Of a stretch of DNA of 64,000 nt, positions 10,064 to 20,242 are shown piece by piece. Below the pieces are notes generated by a model that saw only the letters and a list, made by a program, of their open reading frames with translations, was not told where the DNA came from and did not search any database. The position numbers and the translations under genes were made by a program. The DNA is taken from the NCBI GenBank assembly GCA_947486185.1, contig CANKTH010000004.1, positions 1 to 64,000 of the forward strand, given 5' to 3'. Origin of the DNA: Deltaproteobacteria bacterium. Lineage in GTDB: Bacteria > Myxococcota_A > UBA796 > SXON01. The stretch's first letter is position 1. Each line of letters opens with the position of its first letter.

Positions 10064-11460
10064 TGAAGCCCGGAGATCGTGTTGAAGATCCGACCTGGGG
10101 CCCGGGGGTGGTGCGGCAGCTCCGCGACGGCGGCCGGGCCCTGCTCGTCGCCTTCGACAAGGCGCCCAAGGCGCTCCAAATCGTCAAGACGCTCTCGGTA
10201 CGGTTGCTTTCGACAGCCGATGCCGCTGCGGAGCCGGCGTCGCCCAACCCGGCCTTCGCCCTGACGGTGCCTACGCGCAGCCGTACCGCCGACGCCGCCC
10301 CGGTGCGGCAGGCGCTTGAGGCCCTGCGCCTCGGGGTGGTGCCGCCCACCGGGCTCGACGCATTGACGGTCGGGCGAGCGGGTGAGCTGGCCTCCCTCCA
10401 GCGCCTGCTCGCCGCCGGGCGGGGCATGCGGTTGGTGTCGGGGGAATTTGGCAGTGGTAAGTCGCATTTGCTGGAGCTCGTCGAAGCCCACGCCCTGGCC
10501 GCGGGATTTGCGGTGGCGCGCGCCACCTTCGATCCGGTGGAGGTGCCTCCTTCGCATCCTCTACGGATCTACGCGGCATTGATGGCTCATCTTCGTTGGC
10601 CGGGCTCTTCGGGGCTCGGGCTCCGCCCGCTGATGGAGACGCTGGCGGAGAGCGTCCGGCACCGGGAGCCCGACGGTGAACGCTTTCACCGATGGTTGTC
10701 GCCCGCCTTGTGGGCGGCGTCCCAGGATGCCGAGACGGCGGCGACGGCGATCGAGTGGGTGGAGGGCGCTGGCCATGCGGAGCTGGACAGCCTCAACCGT
10801 CGGTTTTTACGAGGGGGCTGGACCGGTCCGAGCCTCCTCGCCCTGCCCGACTACCGCACCTTTGGGCAGATCATGGCCTCACTCTTGGGTGCGGTGGCGG
10901 CGTGGTCGCGTGACGCGGGCTACCGCGGGCTCGTCGTGCTGCTCGACGAGGCCGAATACCTTGATCGGATGGTGGGCCAGTCGCGCGAGATGGCCGAAAA
11001 TGTGCTTCGTTACCTCGCGGTCGCGACGCTGGACGACGCGGAGCTGGCGTTCCGACCCGACAGCATCTACCGGGGCGGGCATGCGGTCCACCGTGGGGTC
11101 AATCCACGGTTTGAGGCTGATCAGCCGCTGATTGTGCTGGCTACCTTCACCCCCAACCCCGAGCTCTCGGCCGTGCTCGGTGGGCTGGTGGCCGACCATC
11201 GGCTGCTGCTCCCGTTGGATCCTCTGTCGCCCCGCACCCTGAGCCTGCTCTCAGATCGGGTGCTTGACCTGGTTCAGCAGGTGTATCCTACGCTGTCGCC
11301 GACCCTGCCCTCGCGCCGGGCGATACGGGACGGGCTGAACGAGGCGCTGGAATCGGGCGCGGTGCAGAGCACCCGGCAGGCCGCGCGGATGGTGCTCACG
11401 TACTGGGACCTTTATCGGCGTTCACCCGAGCTTGCGGCGGCAGCGCTGGCGGGGCGCTGA
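10063..11460 (+). CDS. P-loop ATPase, BrxD/DUF2791-like, with N-terminal SH3/KOW-like segment
   Basis: Walker A VSGEFGSGKSHLLEL, Walker B GLVVLLDEAEYLD; N-terminal MKPGDRVEDPTWGPGVVRQLRDGGRALLVAFD. Confidence 0.78.
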   Translation: MKPGDRVEDPTWGPGVVRQLRDGGRALLVAFDKAPKALQIVKTLSVRLLSTADAAAEPASPNPAFALTVPTRSRTADAAPVRQALEALRLGVVPPTGLDALTVGRAGELASLQRLLAAGRGMRLVSGEFGSGKSHLLELVEAHALAAGFAVARATFDPVEVPPSHPLRIYAALMAHLRWPGSSGLGLRPLMETLAESVRHREPDGERFHRWLSPALWAASQDAETAATAIEWVEGAGHAELDSLNRRFLRGGWTGPSLLALPDYRTFGQIMASLLGAVAAWSRDAGYRGLVVLLDEAEYLDRMVGQSREMAENVLRYLAVATLDDAELAFRPDSIYRGGHAVHRGVNPRFEADQPLIVLATFTPNPELSAVLGGLVADHRLLLPLDPLSPRTLSLLSDRVLDLVQQVYPTLSPTLPSRRAIRDGLNEALESGAVQSTRQAARMVLTYWDLYRRSPELAAAALAGR

Positions 11461-11468
11461 GGTCGCCG

Positions 11469-13604
11469 GTGCGCGACGGGCCGCGATCGCTGGGCACCGA
11501 CGGGTCTCCCCGAGTTCCCGGTCTGCGGGAGCAGCTCCCGCACAGCTTTGACGCGCTTCTGGCGCGCCACGGGCGGCCAACGCCGATCCAGGAGCAGGCG
11601 GTGCCGGTGATCCGCGAGGGTCACAGCGCGCTCTTGATGGCGCCGACCGCGTCGGGGAAGACCGAGGCCGCGCTCGCGCCGCTGTTGGAGCGGTGGTGGG
11701 AGCCGCTCCGGGGGGCTGACCAGCCGGTGGTGTTGATCGTGAGCCCCACGAGGGCGCTGGCCAACGACCTTTTTCGTCGGTTGGAGGCGAGGCTCTCGAC
11801 CATGGAGCTGCGAATTGGCCGCTGGACCGGCGACGCCCACGACGGGGGGAGCCTGCAGCCGCTCACGGTGGTCACGCCGGAGGGGTTTGACGGCAGGTTC
11901 TCCAGGGTTCCGGAAAAGTTTTTACGGGTCGCGGCGGTCTGGCTGGAGGAGCTGCAGGTGGTGGACGGCACCGCGCGGGGCGACCAGCTCCGGCTCCTCT
12001 TGATGCGGCTCCAATCGCGGCTCCTTCACGCGGGCCTTCCGGCACCGCAGCGGGTGGCCACGAGCGCGACGGTAGCGGATCCCGAAGGTCTGGCGCGGCG
12101 TTTCCTGGGTGAGGGCGCCCGGATCGTCCGTGGTGATGCGCCAGCGGACGGCCTGCCGGCGCGTACGGAGGGGGCGCGAAGGGCGCTGGGGCGGCGAATG
12201 CGGGTGTTGACGGGCGACGCGATGGGCCTCGTGTCGATCGAGCCCCTCCGTCAGACCCTCCACAAGCTGGTGTCGGAGAGCGGTTTCCGGAAGGTGCTGC
12301 TGTTTGCGGACAGCCGCGCGCGCACCGAAGAGGTGGCGGCGGGTTTGATCGGCCAGCCGCCGTTCGGCGACGCGGTGCTGGTGCACCACGGCAGTCTGGA
12401 GCGTCAGACGAGGCAGGTGGCGGAGCGGCGCTTCCTGGACGCCAAGGTGGCCGCCTGTTGCGCCACGTCCACCCTGGAAGTGGGTATCGACATCGGCGAC
12501 GTCGACCTCGTGGTGCTGTTGAGCTGCCCCCCGTCCGTGAGCGCGCTGCTACAGCGTGCGGGTCGGGCGGGCCGGCGGAGCGGCGTAGCGCAGGTGCTCA
12601 CGTGGGTGGCGGAGCCCGCGTCGGCGCTCCGGCTCCAGGTGCTCCTCGAGGCGATCAAATCCGGTGTATGGCTCGAAGAACCACATGTGTTCCACGACGG
12701 AGTGCTGGTGCAGCAGGTGTTCTCCGTGCTGGGAGAGCGTGAGGCCGAACGGCGCTTTGGTGTGACATCCGCGGCGTTGGTCCGGCGTTTTCCGGGTGTG
12801 TGGGATGAGGCCCGCCTCAGCGGCCTCTTGGAGGGGCTCAAGGCGCGCGGCTGGCTCGGAGGGGGGCCGGCGCGGTACACCTGGGGAGACCACGCCGAGG
12901 GGCCCTGGCGGCGGGGTGAGCTTCACGCCAACATGGCCGAACGAAGGGATGAAGGGGTGGAGCTGGTCGATGCGGTGACGGGGCGGACCCTGGGCCGAGT
13001 GCGGGAGGACGCGGCGACCTCCGATCGGGTGAACTTCGGGGGAAGGAAGAGAGAGATCCTCGGTACGAGCGAAGGACGGCTCCTGACTCGCGCGGATCGG
13101 TCAGCGGTCGACGCGGTGTCGGCCTTCACGCGGGCGGAGGGGCCGCCGCTGCCCCGGGCGCAGGCGCGGGCGATCCTGGCCGCGGTGGAGCTGAGTCCAG
13201 GGCTCTGGGTGAGCCTGGAGGATGGCACGCTGGCGCTCGTCCACGGCCTGGGTACCGGGGGAGGGCTCCTGCTCAAGGCGATCTACGGGCGTTATCGCGG
13301 AGTCAAGGTCAAGCGCGCGGGCCCCTTCGCCGTGGTGTTGGAGTCAAGCCGCGGGCCGTTGTGGCCGACCTGGCCGCACGGTGATTTTCTGGCGGGGGAC
13401 GAACCGGGTATCGCCCAACGGATGGGCGCGAGCCCCTGGCATCGGCTGCTCCCGGACGGAGAGCGGCTCGCGGCGACGCTTCGGCTCGCCGGGGCAGACG
13501 CGCTCAAGGAGCTCCTGGCGGCGGGCCCCGGCCCGGTGATCGGTCCGTTCAACCGGGAGGAGTCTCAGGATGACTGGCGGTTGACGCTGATGTATTGGGA
13601 GTAG
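11469..13604 (+). CDS. Superfamily 2 DEAD/DEAH-type helicase, Lhr/BrxHI-like
   Basis: Motif I APTASGKTEAAL, SPTRALANDL, ATSATVADPEG, STLEVGIDIGDVD, QRAGRAGRRSG; GTG start; ends in TAG. Confidence 0.85.
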   Translation: MRDGPRSLGTDGSPRVPGLREQLPHSFDALLARHGRPTPIQEQAVPVIREGHSALLMAPTASGKTEAALAPLLERWWEPLRGADQPVVLIVSPTRALANDLFRRLEARLSTMELRIGRWTGDAHDGGSLQPLTVVTPEGFDGRFSRVPEKFLRVAAVWLEELQVVDGTARGDQLRLLLMRLQSRLLHAGLPAPQRVATSATVADPEGLARRFLGEGARIVRGDAPADGLPARTEGARRALGRRMRVLTGDAMGLVSIEPLRQTLHKLVSESGFRKVLLFADSRARTEEVAAGLIGQPPFGDAVLVHHGSLERQTRQVAERRFLDAKVAACCATSTLEVGIDIGDVDLVVLLSCPPSVSALLQRAGRAGRRSGVAQVLTWVAEPASALRLQVLLEAIKSGVWLEEPHVFHDGVLVQQVFSVLGEREAERRFGVTSAALVRRFPGVWDEARLSGLLEGLKARGWLGGGPARYTWGDHAEGPWRRGELHANMAERRDEGVELVDAVTGRTLGRVREDAATSDRVNFGGRKREILGTSEGRLLTRADRSAVDAVSAFTRAEGPPLPRAQARAILAAVELSPGLWVSLEDGTLALVHGLGTGGGLLLKAIYGRYRGVKVKRAGPFAVVLESSRGPLWPTWPHGDFLAGDEPGIAQRMGASPWHRLLPDGERLAATLRLAGADALKELLAAGPGPVIGPFNREESQDDWRLTLMYWE

Positions 13605-13779
13605 GGCGCGCCAGGTGACCGGAGGGCGGCCGAGCGAAGCGAGGCCGGGGCCGGCGGCCGCCGTATCGCCGGCAGCGTAGCGTCACGCGCGGAGGCCGCC
13701 GCACCAAGGCCGCCAGGCCGCGCCCGCAGGGGACCGACGGCCGAAGGCCGGGCGCCCGACTTCTGACCGCGCGCTCCGC

Positions 13780-14739
13780 TTACCACAGATCCGCGAAACG
13801 TTCTAAAGAAGTGGCGATATCGACGATGGCGCAGTCGTCGCCCACCTCCTGCTCGACGGGCAGGTAGAGCCCGCCCGTCGCGGTAACGACGTTCTGGTAA
13901 CGGTCGATGCCCCAGGGTTGGGCCCCACCCGAGTTACACCTGATCTCCCCGTCGGCATAGTTGGGGCCGAGCACGGAGATGACTGGGGACAGGCCGATTT
14001 CTTCGTAGATTGTAAGGTAGGCCGCCGGGTCGGAGTCCCCGTTGTCGAGCCCGCGCGAGCTGTCGCCCTCGGTCGTGATGACCCACACGGCCACCGCGCT
14101 CGCGCCGCTGAACAAGCTGTGTGCGCCGGCCCCACCCACCAGGGTAGCGAGCTCCCCGGCGCAGCTCTCTGGCGGCGCATCCACGCCAAAACAAAGGTTG
14201 TTCTTGACTGCTTCCAGGCCCTCCTCGTTGCCGACGCCGCAGGCCTGCCATCCCGAGACGCCACAGAGACAGTTGAGATAGTCCTGCGAAACCGTCCCGT
14301 CGTACACCGGCACCTCGTCGCAGACGTAATCGGGATCGTGCTCCAGGCTGTCTTCGTCCCAACACATGCCGCCGCACGCGATCGCGCGCTGGACCTCGAC
14401 CGCGACATCGGGCGTGTCGGGCGTGAGCGGCGGACCGATCAACGTGCCCGCTTCACCGGGATCTACGCCGCTGGTCGCGCCCTCCACCGGATCGGCCGAC
14501 ACCGTCGTGAACCCCAAGCGCCAATCCCCTGGGAGCAGCGCGCTCAGGTCGGCGAGCAGCAGCGTACGCGCGAGATCCTGCTCCGTGCTGCTGTTGTCGG
14601 TGACCACGAGGAGCGCGGTGGTGTTGCCGTCTCCGCCAGACTCGTCGTCGTCATCGTCATCGTCGTCGTCGTCGTCGGCTTTGCCGCCGCCGAACAGCGC
14701 GCAGCTACCGAGGGAGAGCAGCAGGATCACGCGCAACAT
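13780..14739 (-). CDS. Putative lipoprotein with poly-Asp linker and VWA-like domain
   Basis: Signal MLRVILLLSLGSCALFG, poly-D tract of 11, TTALLVVTDNSSTEQDLA. Confidence 0.7.
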   Translation of the reverse strand: MLRVILLLSLGSCALFGGGKADDDDDDDDDDDESGGDGNTTALLVVTDNSSTEQDLARTLLLADLSALLPGDWRLGFTTVSADPVEGATSGVDPGEAGTLIGPPLTPDTPDVAVEVQRAIACGGMCWDEDSLEHDPDYVCDEVPVYDGTVSQDYLNCLCGVSGWQACGVGNEEGLEAVKNNLCFGVDAPPESCAGELATLVGGAGAHSLFSGASAVAVWVITTEGDSSRGLDNGDSDPAAYLTIYEEIGLSPVISVLGPNYADGEIRCNSGGAQPWGIDRYQNVVTATGGLYLPVEQEVGDDCAIVDIATSLERFADLW

Positions 14740-14781
14740 GGCCTTCGGTTCTCCCCGATCACTTTGGTTCAACGAGAGGTC

Positions 14782-15846
<1,065 letters not shown>

Positions 15847-15953
15847 CGGCACAGGGTAACCCAACCTCCGGCGTCCCGATTCGCGGACCGCGCCGCGAGA
15901 CCGCCGACCTGCCCCGGGGCGCGGCTCCCGCGCCGGCGCTCCATCATCGGGGT

Positions 15954-16955
15954 TCAGAGTCTGGGCGGCTCCACGCCCCGGAGCGACTCTGCGATCGCGG
16001 CGCCGACCTCCTGATTTCCCTTCGGCGCGTAGTGGCCCAGGTCGTGATCGAGGAGCAGGTCGCGCCCCCGACAGCAACGTCGTACGTCAACCGTCGCCAC
16101 ATCCGGCCAGGTGCGGCGCTGCTCCGCAAGCCACTTTTGGTGCCTGAAAAATGGGGGGACATCAAAGGCAATCTCGGACTGCGTCGGCAGCACCCCAAGC
16201 CAGAGCCGAGCGCCGAGCGCCGCGGTGGCCACCCGGAGCCGCGTGACGGCAGCGGTTCGCTCGGTGTCATCGACCCGCGGGACCCGGGTCAGACCGTCGG
16301 AAGTGGCCGCTTCGAGCTGGAAAGCTGCGGGCGCCGGCGCGACGAGCAGGTCCGAGAGCGCGGCGTAGATCCGGCTGTGACGCGCCAACCACACCTCGGC
16401 GGTGCGCTTGGAGCCGAGGCCGCCCGCGAGCGTCTCGTGGTCGGAGACAACGACGAGGCTGTAGTCGTGAAGCGGCAGGAACAACACGACGTCATCCGGC
16501 AGATAGTGCTGGACGACCTCCTCAAAGAGCCAGGCGGCCTGCACCGTGCTGTAGCCCGGCACCCCCGCGTTCAGCACCTCCCAGCCGGGGCCCAGGCCGG
16601 CGGCCACCCCGTCCGCCAGGGTCTCTCCATCATCGACACCCCAGCCAAAAACCAGGGAATCCCCCAAGACGGCCACCCGCTTGACCTCGTCGCGGCGCGC
16701 GCGACCGAGCGTGGTGCGGAGTCCGTCGTCATTGGTGCCTACCGTCCCCTGTTCTCCGCCCATTGCGCCGGGTTGGCTCCGACGAAGCCCAGGGCTGAGG
16801 CGCCACGCGGCGAGCTCGGAAGGCACGTAGAGCGGCGCGGTGTTCGCGATCCGCAGGCCCAGCTCGGCCAGGAAGATCAGGCAGACACCCACCGCAAACC
16901 CGAAGATTGGGCGGGAGAACCGATGCGTACGGGCGCGGTGGCGCCGGCGGAGCAT
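15954..16955 (-). CDS. SGNH/GDSL-type hydrolase, membrane anchored
   Basis: VAVLGDSLVFGWGVDDGE block I, VLNAGVPGYST block, N-terminal hydrophobic segment. Confidence 0.7.
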   Translation of the reverse strand: MLRRRHRARTHRFSRPIFGFAVGVCLIFLAELGLRIANTAPLYVPSELAAWRLSPGLRRSQPGAMGGEQGTVGTNDDGLRTTLGRARRDEVKRVAVLGDSLVFGWGVDDGETLADGVAAGLGPGWEVLNAGVPGYSTVQAAWLFEEVVQHYLPDDVVLFLPLHDYSLVVVSDHETLAGGLGSKRTAEVWLARHSRIYAALSDLLVAPAPAAFQLEAATSDGLTRVPRVDDTERTAAVTRLRVATAALGARLWLGVLPTQSEIAFDVPPFFRHQKWLAEQRRTWPDVATVDVRRCCRGRDLLLDHDLGHYAPKGNQEVGAAIAESLRGVEPPRL

Positions 16956-17019
16956 ACTGGGCCGGTCGGTCAACCCCGAGATCGCAGCCGGGTTATTACG
17001 TTGTCCACCTGGGGTTCCC

Positions 17020-17925
17020 GTGGTCATCCTCCTCCTCGCCTGCGCGCATCATATCCCTGATCCTGGCCCAAGCCCTGGACGCCTGCCTGTGGTGCAGTCC
17101 AGCCTCAAGGTGTGTCAGGTGGAGACCGCGACCGGCGTGCTCCCCGCGCGGCTGGTCGTGGCGCACGGCGCCCTCGGAGAGGACGTCGAGAGCACCACGG
17201 GCGGGCTCCTGCTGGTGCACCCCAAGGGGAGCTACCTTGTCGATGGTGGGTTGGCCGAGTCGGTTGAGGAGCACCTCGCCGAGGTGCCCGGCTTCATGGG
17301 ATTTGCGGCGAGGAAGTCCGCCAAGGACTGGGTGTCGGTGTCCCGACTGGACGATGCGCTCCGGAAGCTTGGTGTAGAACCCGCGACGCTGACGGGCATG
17401 TTCCCCACCCATGGGCACTACGATCACCTTGGCGGCCTGCTCGATTTGCCTGGGGTGCCGCTGTGGATGCCCGAGGCGGAGATCGAAGAGGCCCGGCGCG
17501 CGGTCGCCGGTGAAGGGAGCAGCATCTTGCCGGCAGACGCCGCGCTCGCCGTGGCCCGGGCGCAGCCGATGCCCCTGGTGCCCGCCGAGGTGGGGCCGTG
17601 GTCCCAGGCCTGGGACCTCTTTGGCGACGGCTCCGCGCTGGTGGTGGGAATGCCAGGACATACGCCAGGGAGCGTCGGGGTGCTGGTCCACCTCTCGGAC
17701 GGCAAGCTGTTCCTGGTGGGCGACACGGTGTGGGTGCGGGAGGGCTTCGAACAGCGCGAGCCCAAGGGCGTCATCGCGGGCACCTTCGACTCGGACCAGT
17801 CGGCAACCGACCGCCAGATCCAGTGGTTATACCAGCTTTACCGCGCCGAGCCCGACGTAGTGATCCTGCCGTCGCACGACCGCCGCCAGTGGGCGCGGGC
17901 GTTCCCCCAGCCCTGCCGCGAGTGA
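17020..17925 (+). CDS. MBL-fold metallo-hydrolase, putative lipoprotein
   Basis: THGHYDHLGG metal motif, GHTPGSVGVLVHL, LPSHD; GTG start with VVILLLAC signal. Confidence 0.82.
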   Translation: MVILLLACAHHIPDPGPSPGRLPVVQSSLKVCQVETATGVLPARLVVAHGALGEDVESTTGGLLLVHPKGSYLVDGGLAESVEEHLAEVPGFMGFAARKSAKDWVSVSRLDDALRKLGVEPATLTGMFPTHGHYDHLGGLLDLPGVPLWMPEAEIEEARRAVAGEGSSILPADAALAVARAQPMPLVPAEVGPWSQAWDLFGDGSALVVGMPGHTPGSVGVLVHLSDGKLFLVGDTVWVREGFEQREPKGVIAGTFDSDQSATDRQIQWLYQLYRAEPDVVILPSHDRRQWARAFPQPCRE

Positions 17926-18111
17926 CCCGGGCGCCGGAGCGCCGTCGCGGAGCTCCCCCAGGCTGAGCGTCGTTTCGGAAATTCTTAGGCGTCCGCTCCA
18001 GGTCCGTCGTCGTGGCCCGTTCTGACAGGTGTGACACGAAGCGAGGCTGCTCCGTGACACCCACGGTGCCCGCCGTGGTCTTGATCCCACAAACCGGCTC
18101 CTGGAGGCCCT

Positions 18112-18879
18112 ATGTCGCGTGTGTCCGTGTCCTCTGCCCTCGTTTTTGCCGCGCTCGCGGCGTGCAGCTCCGGTGAAGAGGCCAGCGCGGTCGAGACCCT
18201 GATGCTCGCCTCGATAAGCGGCGAAGAAGATAGCATTTCACGGAGCGAGGCGGCGCCGGACGACCACCTGCCCTTCGAGCGCACCTGCGACGCGCCGGGC
18301 GCCTTCGACGAGCTGTTTGCCATGTACGACGAGGATCGTTCGGGCGCGCTCGGCAAGGGCGAGTCCGACGATGCCCGGGCCGACTGGCCGGTGAATCGTC
18401 ACCAGATGATGATGTTGGACGTCCTCCACCTTGTCTATGACACCGACAGCTCGGGTGAGTTGGACGATCCGGAGCGCGCGGTGCTGCTCGACGACTTCAC
18501 CGTACGTTGTGAGGTGATGCAGGCCCGCGTGATCGCCGAGTTTGACCTCGACGGCGACGGCGCCTTGTCGGACACCGAGGCGGAGACCGCCCATCAGACC
18601 CTCGAGGCGCGCCGACCCGAAGCCCAGGCCGAGCTGGAGGAACGCTGCGAGGGGGCAGGCGGCGGGGCAGCGGAAGGCGAGGAGGGCGCTGGCGATGCGG
18701 CTCGTCGAGGGGGGCCCGGAGCAGGGGGCGAGCCGCCTCCGAGCCCGCTCGCCGCGGAGTTTGACACGGATGGTGACGGCAGCCTGTCGGACACCGAGCG
18801 CGCGACGCTGGTGACGACGGTGCGTGAGCGGATCCGCGCCGGCGAGATGCCGGTCGCTCCTCCTGAAGGGACGCCGTAA
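18112..18879 (+). CDS. EF-hand domain lipoprotein
   Basis: LAACSSGEE lipobox; EFDLDGDGALSDTEAE and EFDTDGDGSLSDTERA EF-hand loops. Confidence 0.82.
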   Translation: MSRVSVSSALVFAALAACSSGEEASAVETLMLASISGEEDSISRSEAAPDDHLPFERTCDAPGAFDELFAMYDEDRSGALGKGESDDARADWPVNRHQMMMLDVLHLVYDTDSSGELDDPERAVLLDDFTVRCEVMQARVIAEFDLDGDGALSDTEAETAHQTLEARRPEAQAELEERCEGAGGGAAEGEEGAGDAARRGGPGAGGEPPPSPLAAEFDTDGDGSLSDTERATLVTTVRERIRAGEMPVAPPEGTP

Positions 18880-18946
18880 GGCGTGAACGCAGGCGAGTAG
18901 CGGGGGGAGGACGGCCTTGCCCGGGCGGAGCGGTTAGGGCCGCGGG

Positions 18947-20242
18947 ATGTGGTTTCTGCTCCAGAGCGCCCTCGCGGCGCCTTCCATTCCTTTCGAGAAG
19001 TTTGAGCTGGAAAACGGGCTGGATGTGATCCTCGCGCCCGACAGCTCGATCCCCTTTGTGCAGGTCAACGTGTGGTACCACGTGGGCTCGCGGAACGAGG
19101 TGGCCGGGCGCACCGGTTTTGCGCACCTGTTCGAACACCTGATGTTCCAAGGCAGCGCGAACGCGCCGGGTGAGTACTTCGCTCCGCTGCAGAAGATCGG
19201 CGCGCAGATCAACGGCACCACCAACATCGATCGTACCAACTACTTCGAGGGCATCCCGAGCCACCAGCTCCCGCTCGCGCTGTTCATGGAGAGCGACCGG
19301 ATGGGCTTCCTGCTCCCGGCGCTCGACGAGACCAAGCTCCTCAACCAGAAGGACGTTGTGCGTAATGAGCGCCGCCAAAGTTATGAAAACCGTCCCTATG
19401 GCATGGCGTGGCCCTGGCTGCTCGAGTCGGTCTACCCTGACGGGCATCCCTACCACACCGCCACGATCGGGCGGCACCAAGACATCGAGGCTGCCACGCT
19501 CGAGGATGTGAAGGCGTTTTTCCAGACCTGGTACCTGCCCAACAACGCATCGTTGGTGGTCTCGGGCGACTTCGAGCCGCGGGTGGTGCGCCCGTTGGTG
19601 AAGGAATGGTTCGGGGACCTGCCGCGGGGCCCGGCGCCGCCCAAGCAGGAGTTCAAGGTCGCGAAGCTGAAGAAAGACGTGATGGTCCGTAAAGAGTCGG
19701 ACGTACCGTTTGAGAAGGTGTGGATCGCGTGGCACACGCCGGCGGTGCTCCGGCCAGGTGACGCCGAGCTCGACCTCATCAGTCGGGTGCTGTCGGACGG
19801 TAAAGACAGCCGCCTCTACCGCCGGCTGGTGCGCGAGCTGCAGATCGCCCAGGACGTCGAGGCGTATCAGACCTCGTCCTACCTCCAGAGCATGTTCATC
19901 ATCGAGTCCACCGCGCAGCCGGGCCACACCGCGGCTGAGCTGGTGACGGCGATCGACGATGTGCTCGCCGACATGCGCAAGAACCCGGCCACCGCCGCGG
20001 AGCTCGCCGTTGCACGTACGAGCTTCGAGGTGGCGTTTTTCGACAACATCGCGACCATCGCGGGGAAGGCCAACCTCTTGAACAACTACAACTTCCTCAC
20101 CGGAGATCCGGGCTACCTCGAGGCGGATCTCGCCCGCTACCAGCTCGCGAGCCCGGGTAACGTAAGAGCGGCCTTCAAAAAGTACCTGGGTCGACCCCGG
20201 GTCGTGCTCGAGATCGTGCCGGCGAAGGCGGGTGCCCAATGA
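18947..20242 (+). CDS. M16 family zinc peptidase (catalytic subunit)
   Basis: HLFEH (inverted HxxEH) motif in RTGFAHLFEHLMFQG; full M16 N+C domains. Confidence 0.9.
   Translation: MWFLLQSALAAPSIPFEKFELENGLDVILAPDSSIPFVQVNVWYHVGSRNEVAGRTGFAHLFEHLMFQGSANAPGEYFAPLQKIGAQINGTTNIDRTNYFEGIPSHQLPLALFMESDRMGFLLPALDETKLLNQKDVVRNERRQSYENRPYGMAWPWLLESVYPDGHPYHTATIGRHQDIEAATLEDVKAFFQTWYLPNNASLVVSGDFEPRVVRPLVKEWFGDLPRGPAPPKQEFKVAKLKKDVMVRKESDVPFEKVWIAWHTPAVLRPGDAELDLISRVLSDGKDSRLYRRLVRELQIAQDVEAYQTSSYLQSMFIIESTAQPGHTAAELVTAIDDVLADMRKNPATAAELAVARTSFEVAFFDNIATIAGKANLLNNYNFLTGDPGYLEADLARYQLASPGNVRAAFKKYLGRPRVVLEIVPAKAGAQ

Noticed and set aside
5839-13604. Complete BREX system
   Set aside because: No PglX-type methylase, PglZ, BrxC/PglY or PglW found; only BrxD/BrxHI-like components.
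11469-13604. Helicase as Cas3 or RecQ
   Set aside because: No HD nuclease or RQC/HRDC motifs; overall layout matches Lhr/BrxHI type better.
13605-13770. GC-rich GAGCGAAGCGAG-type sequence after the helicase, similar in style to 32570-32665, as a mobile or REP element
   Set aside because: Only short similarity and skewed composition; needs a genome-wide repeat search that I cannot run.
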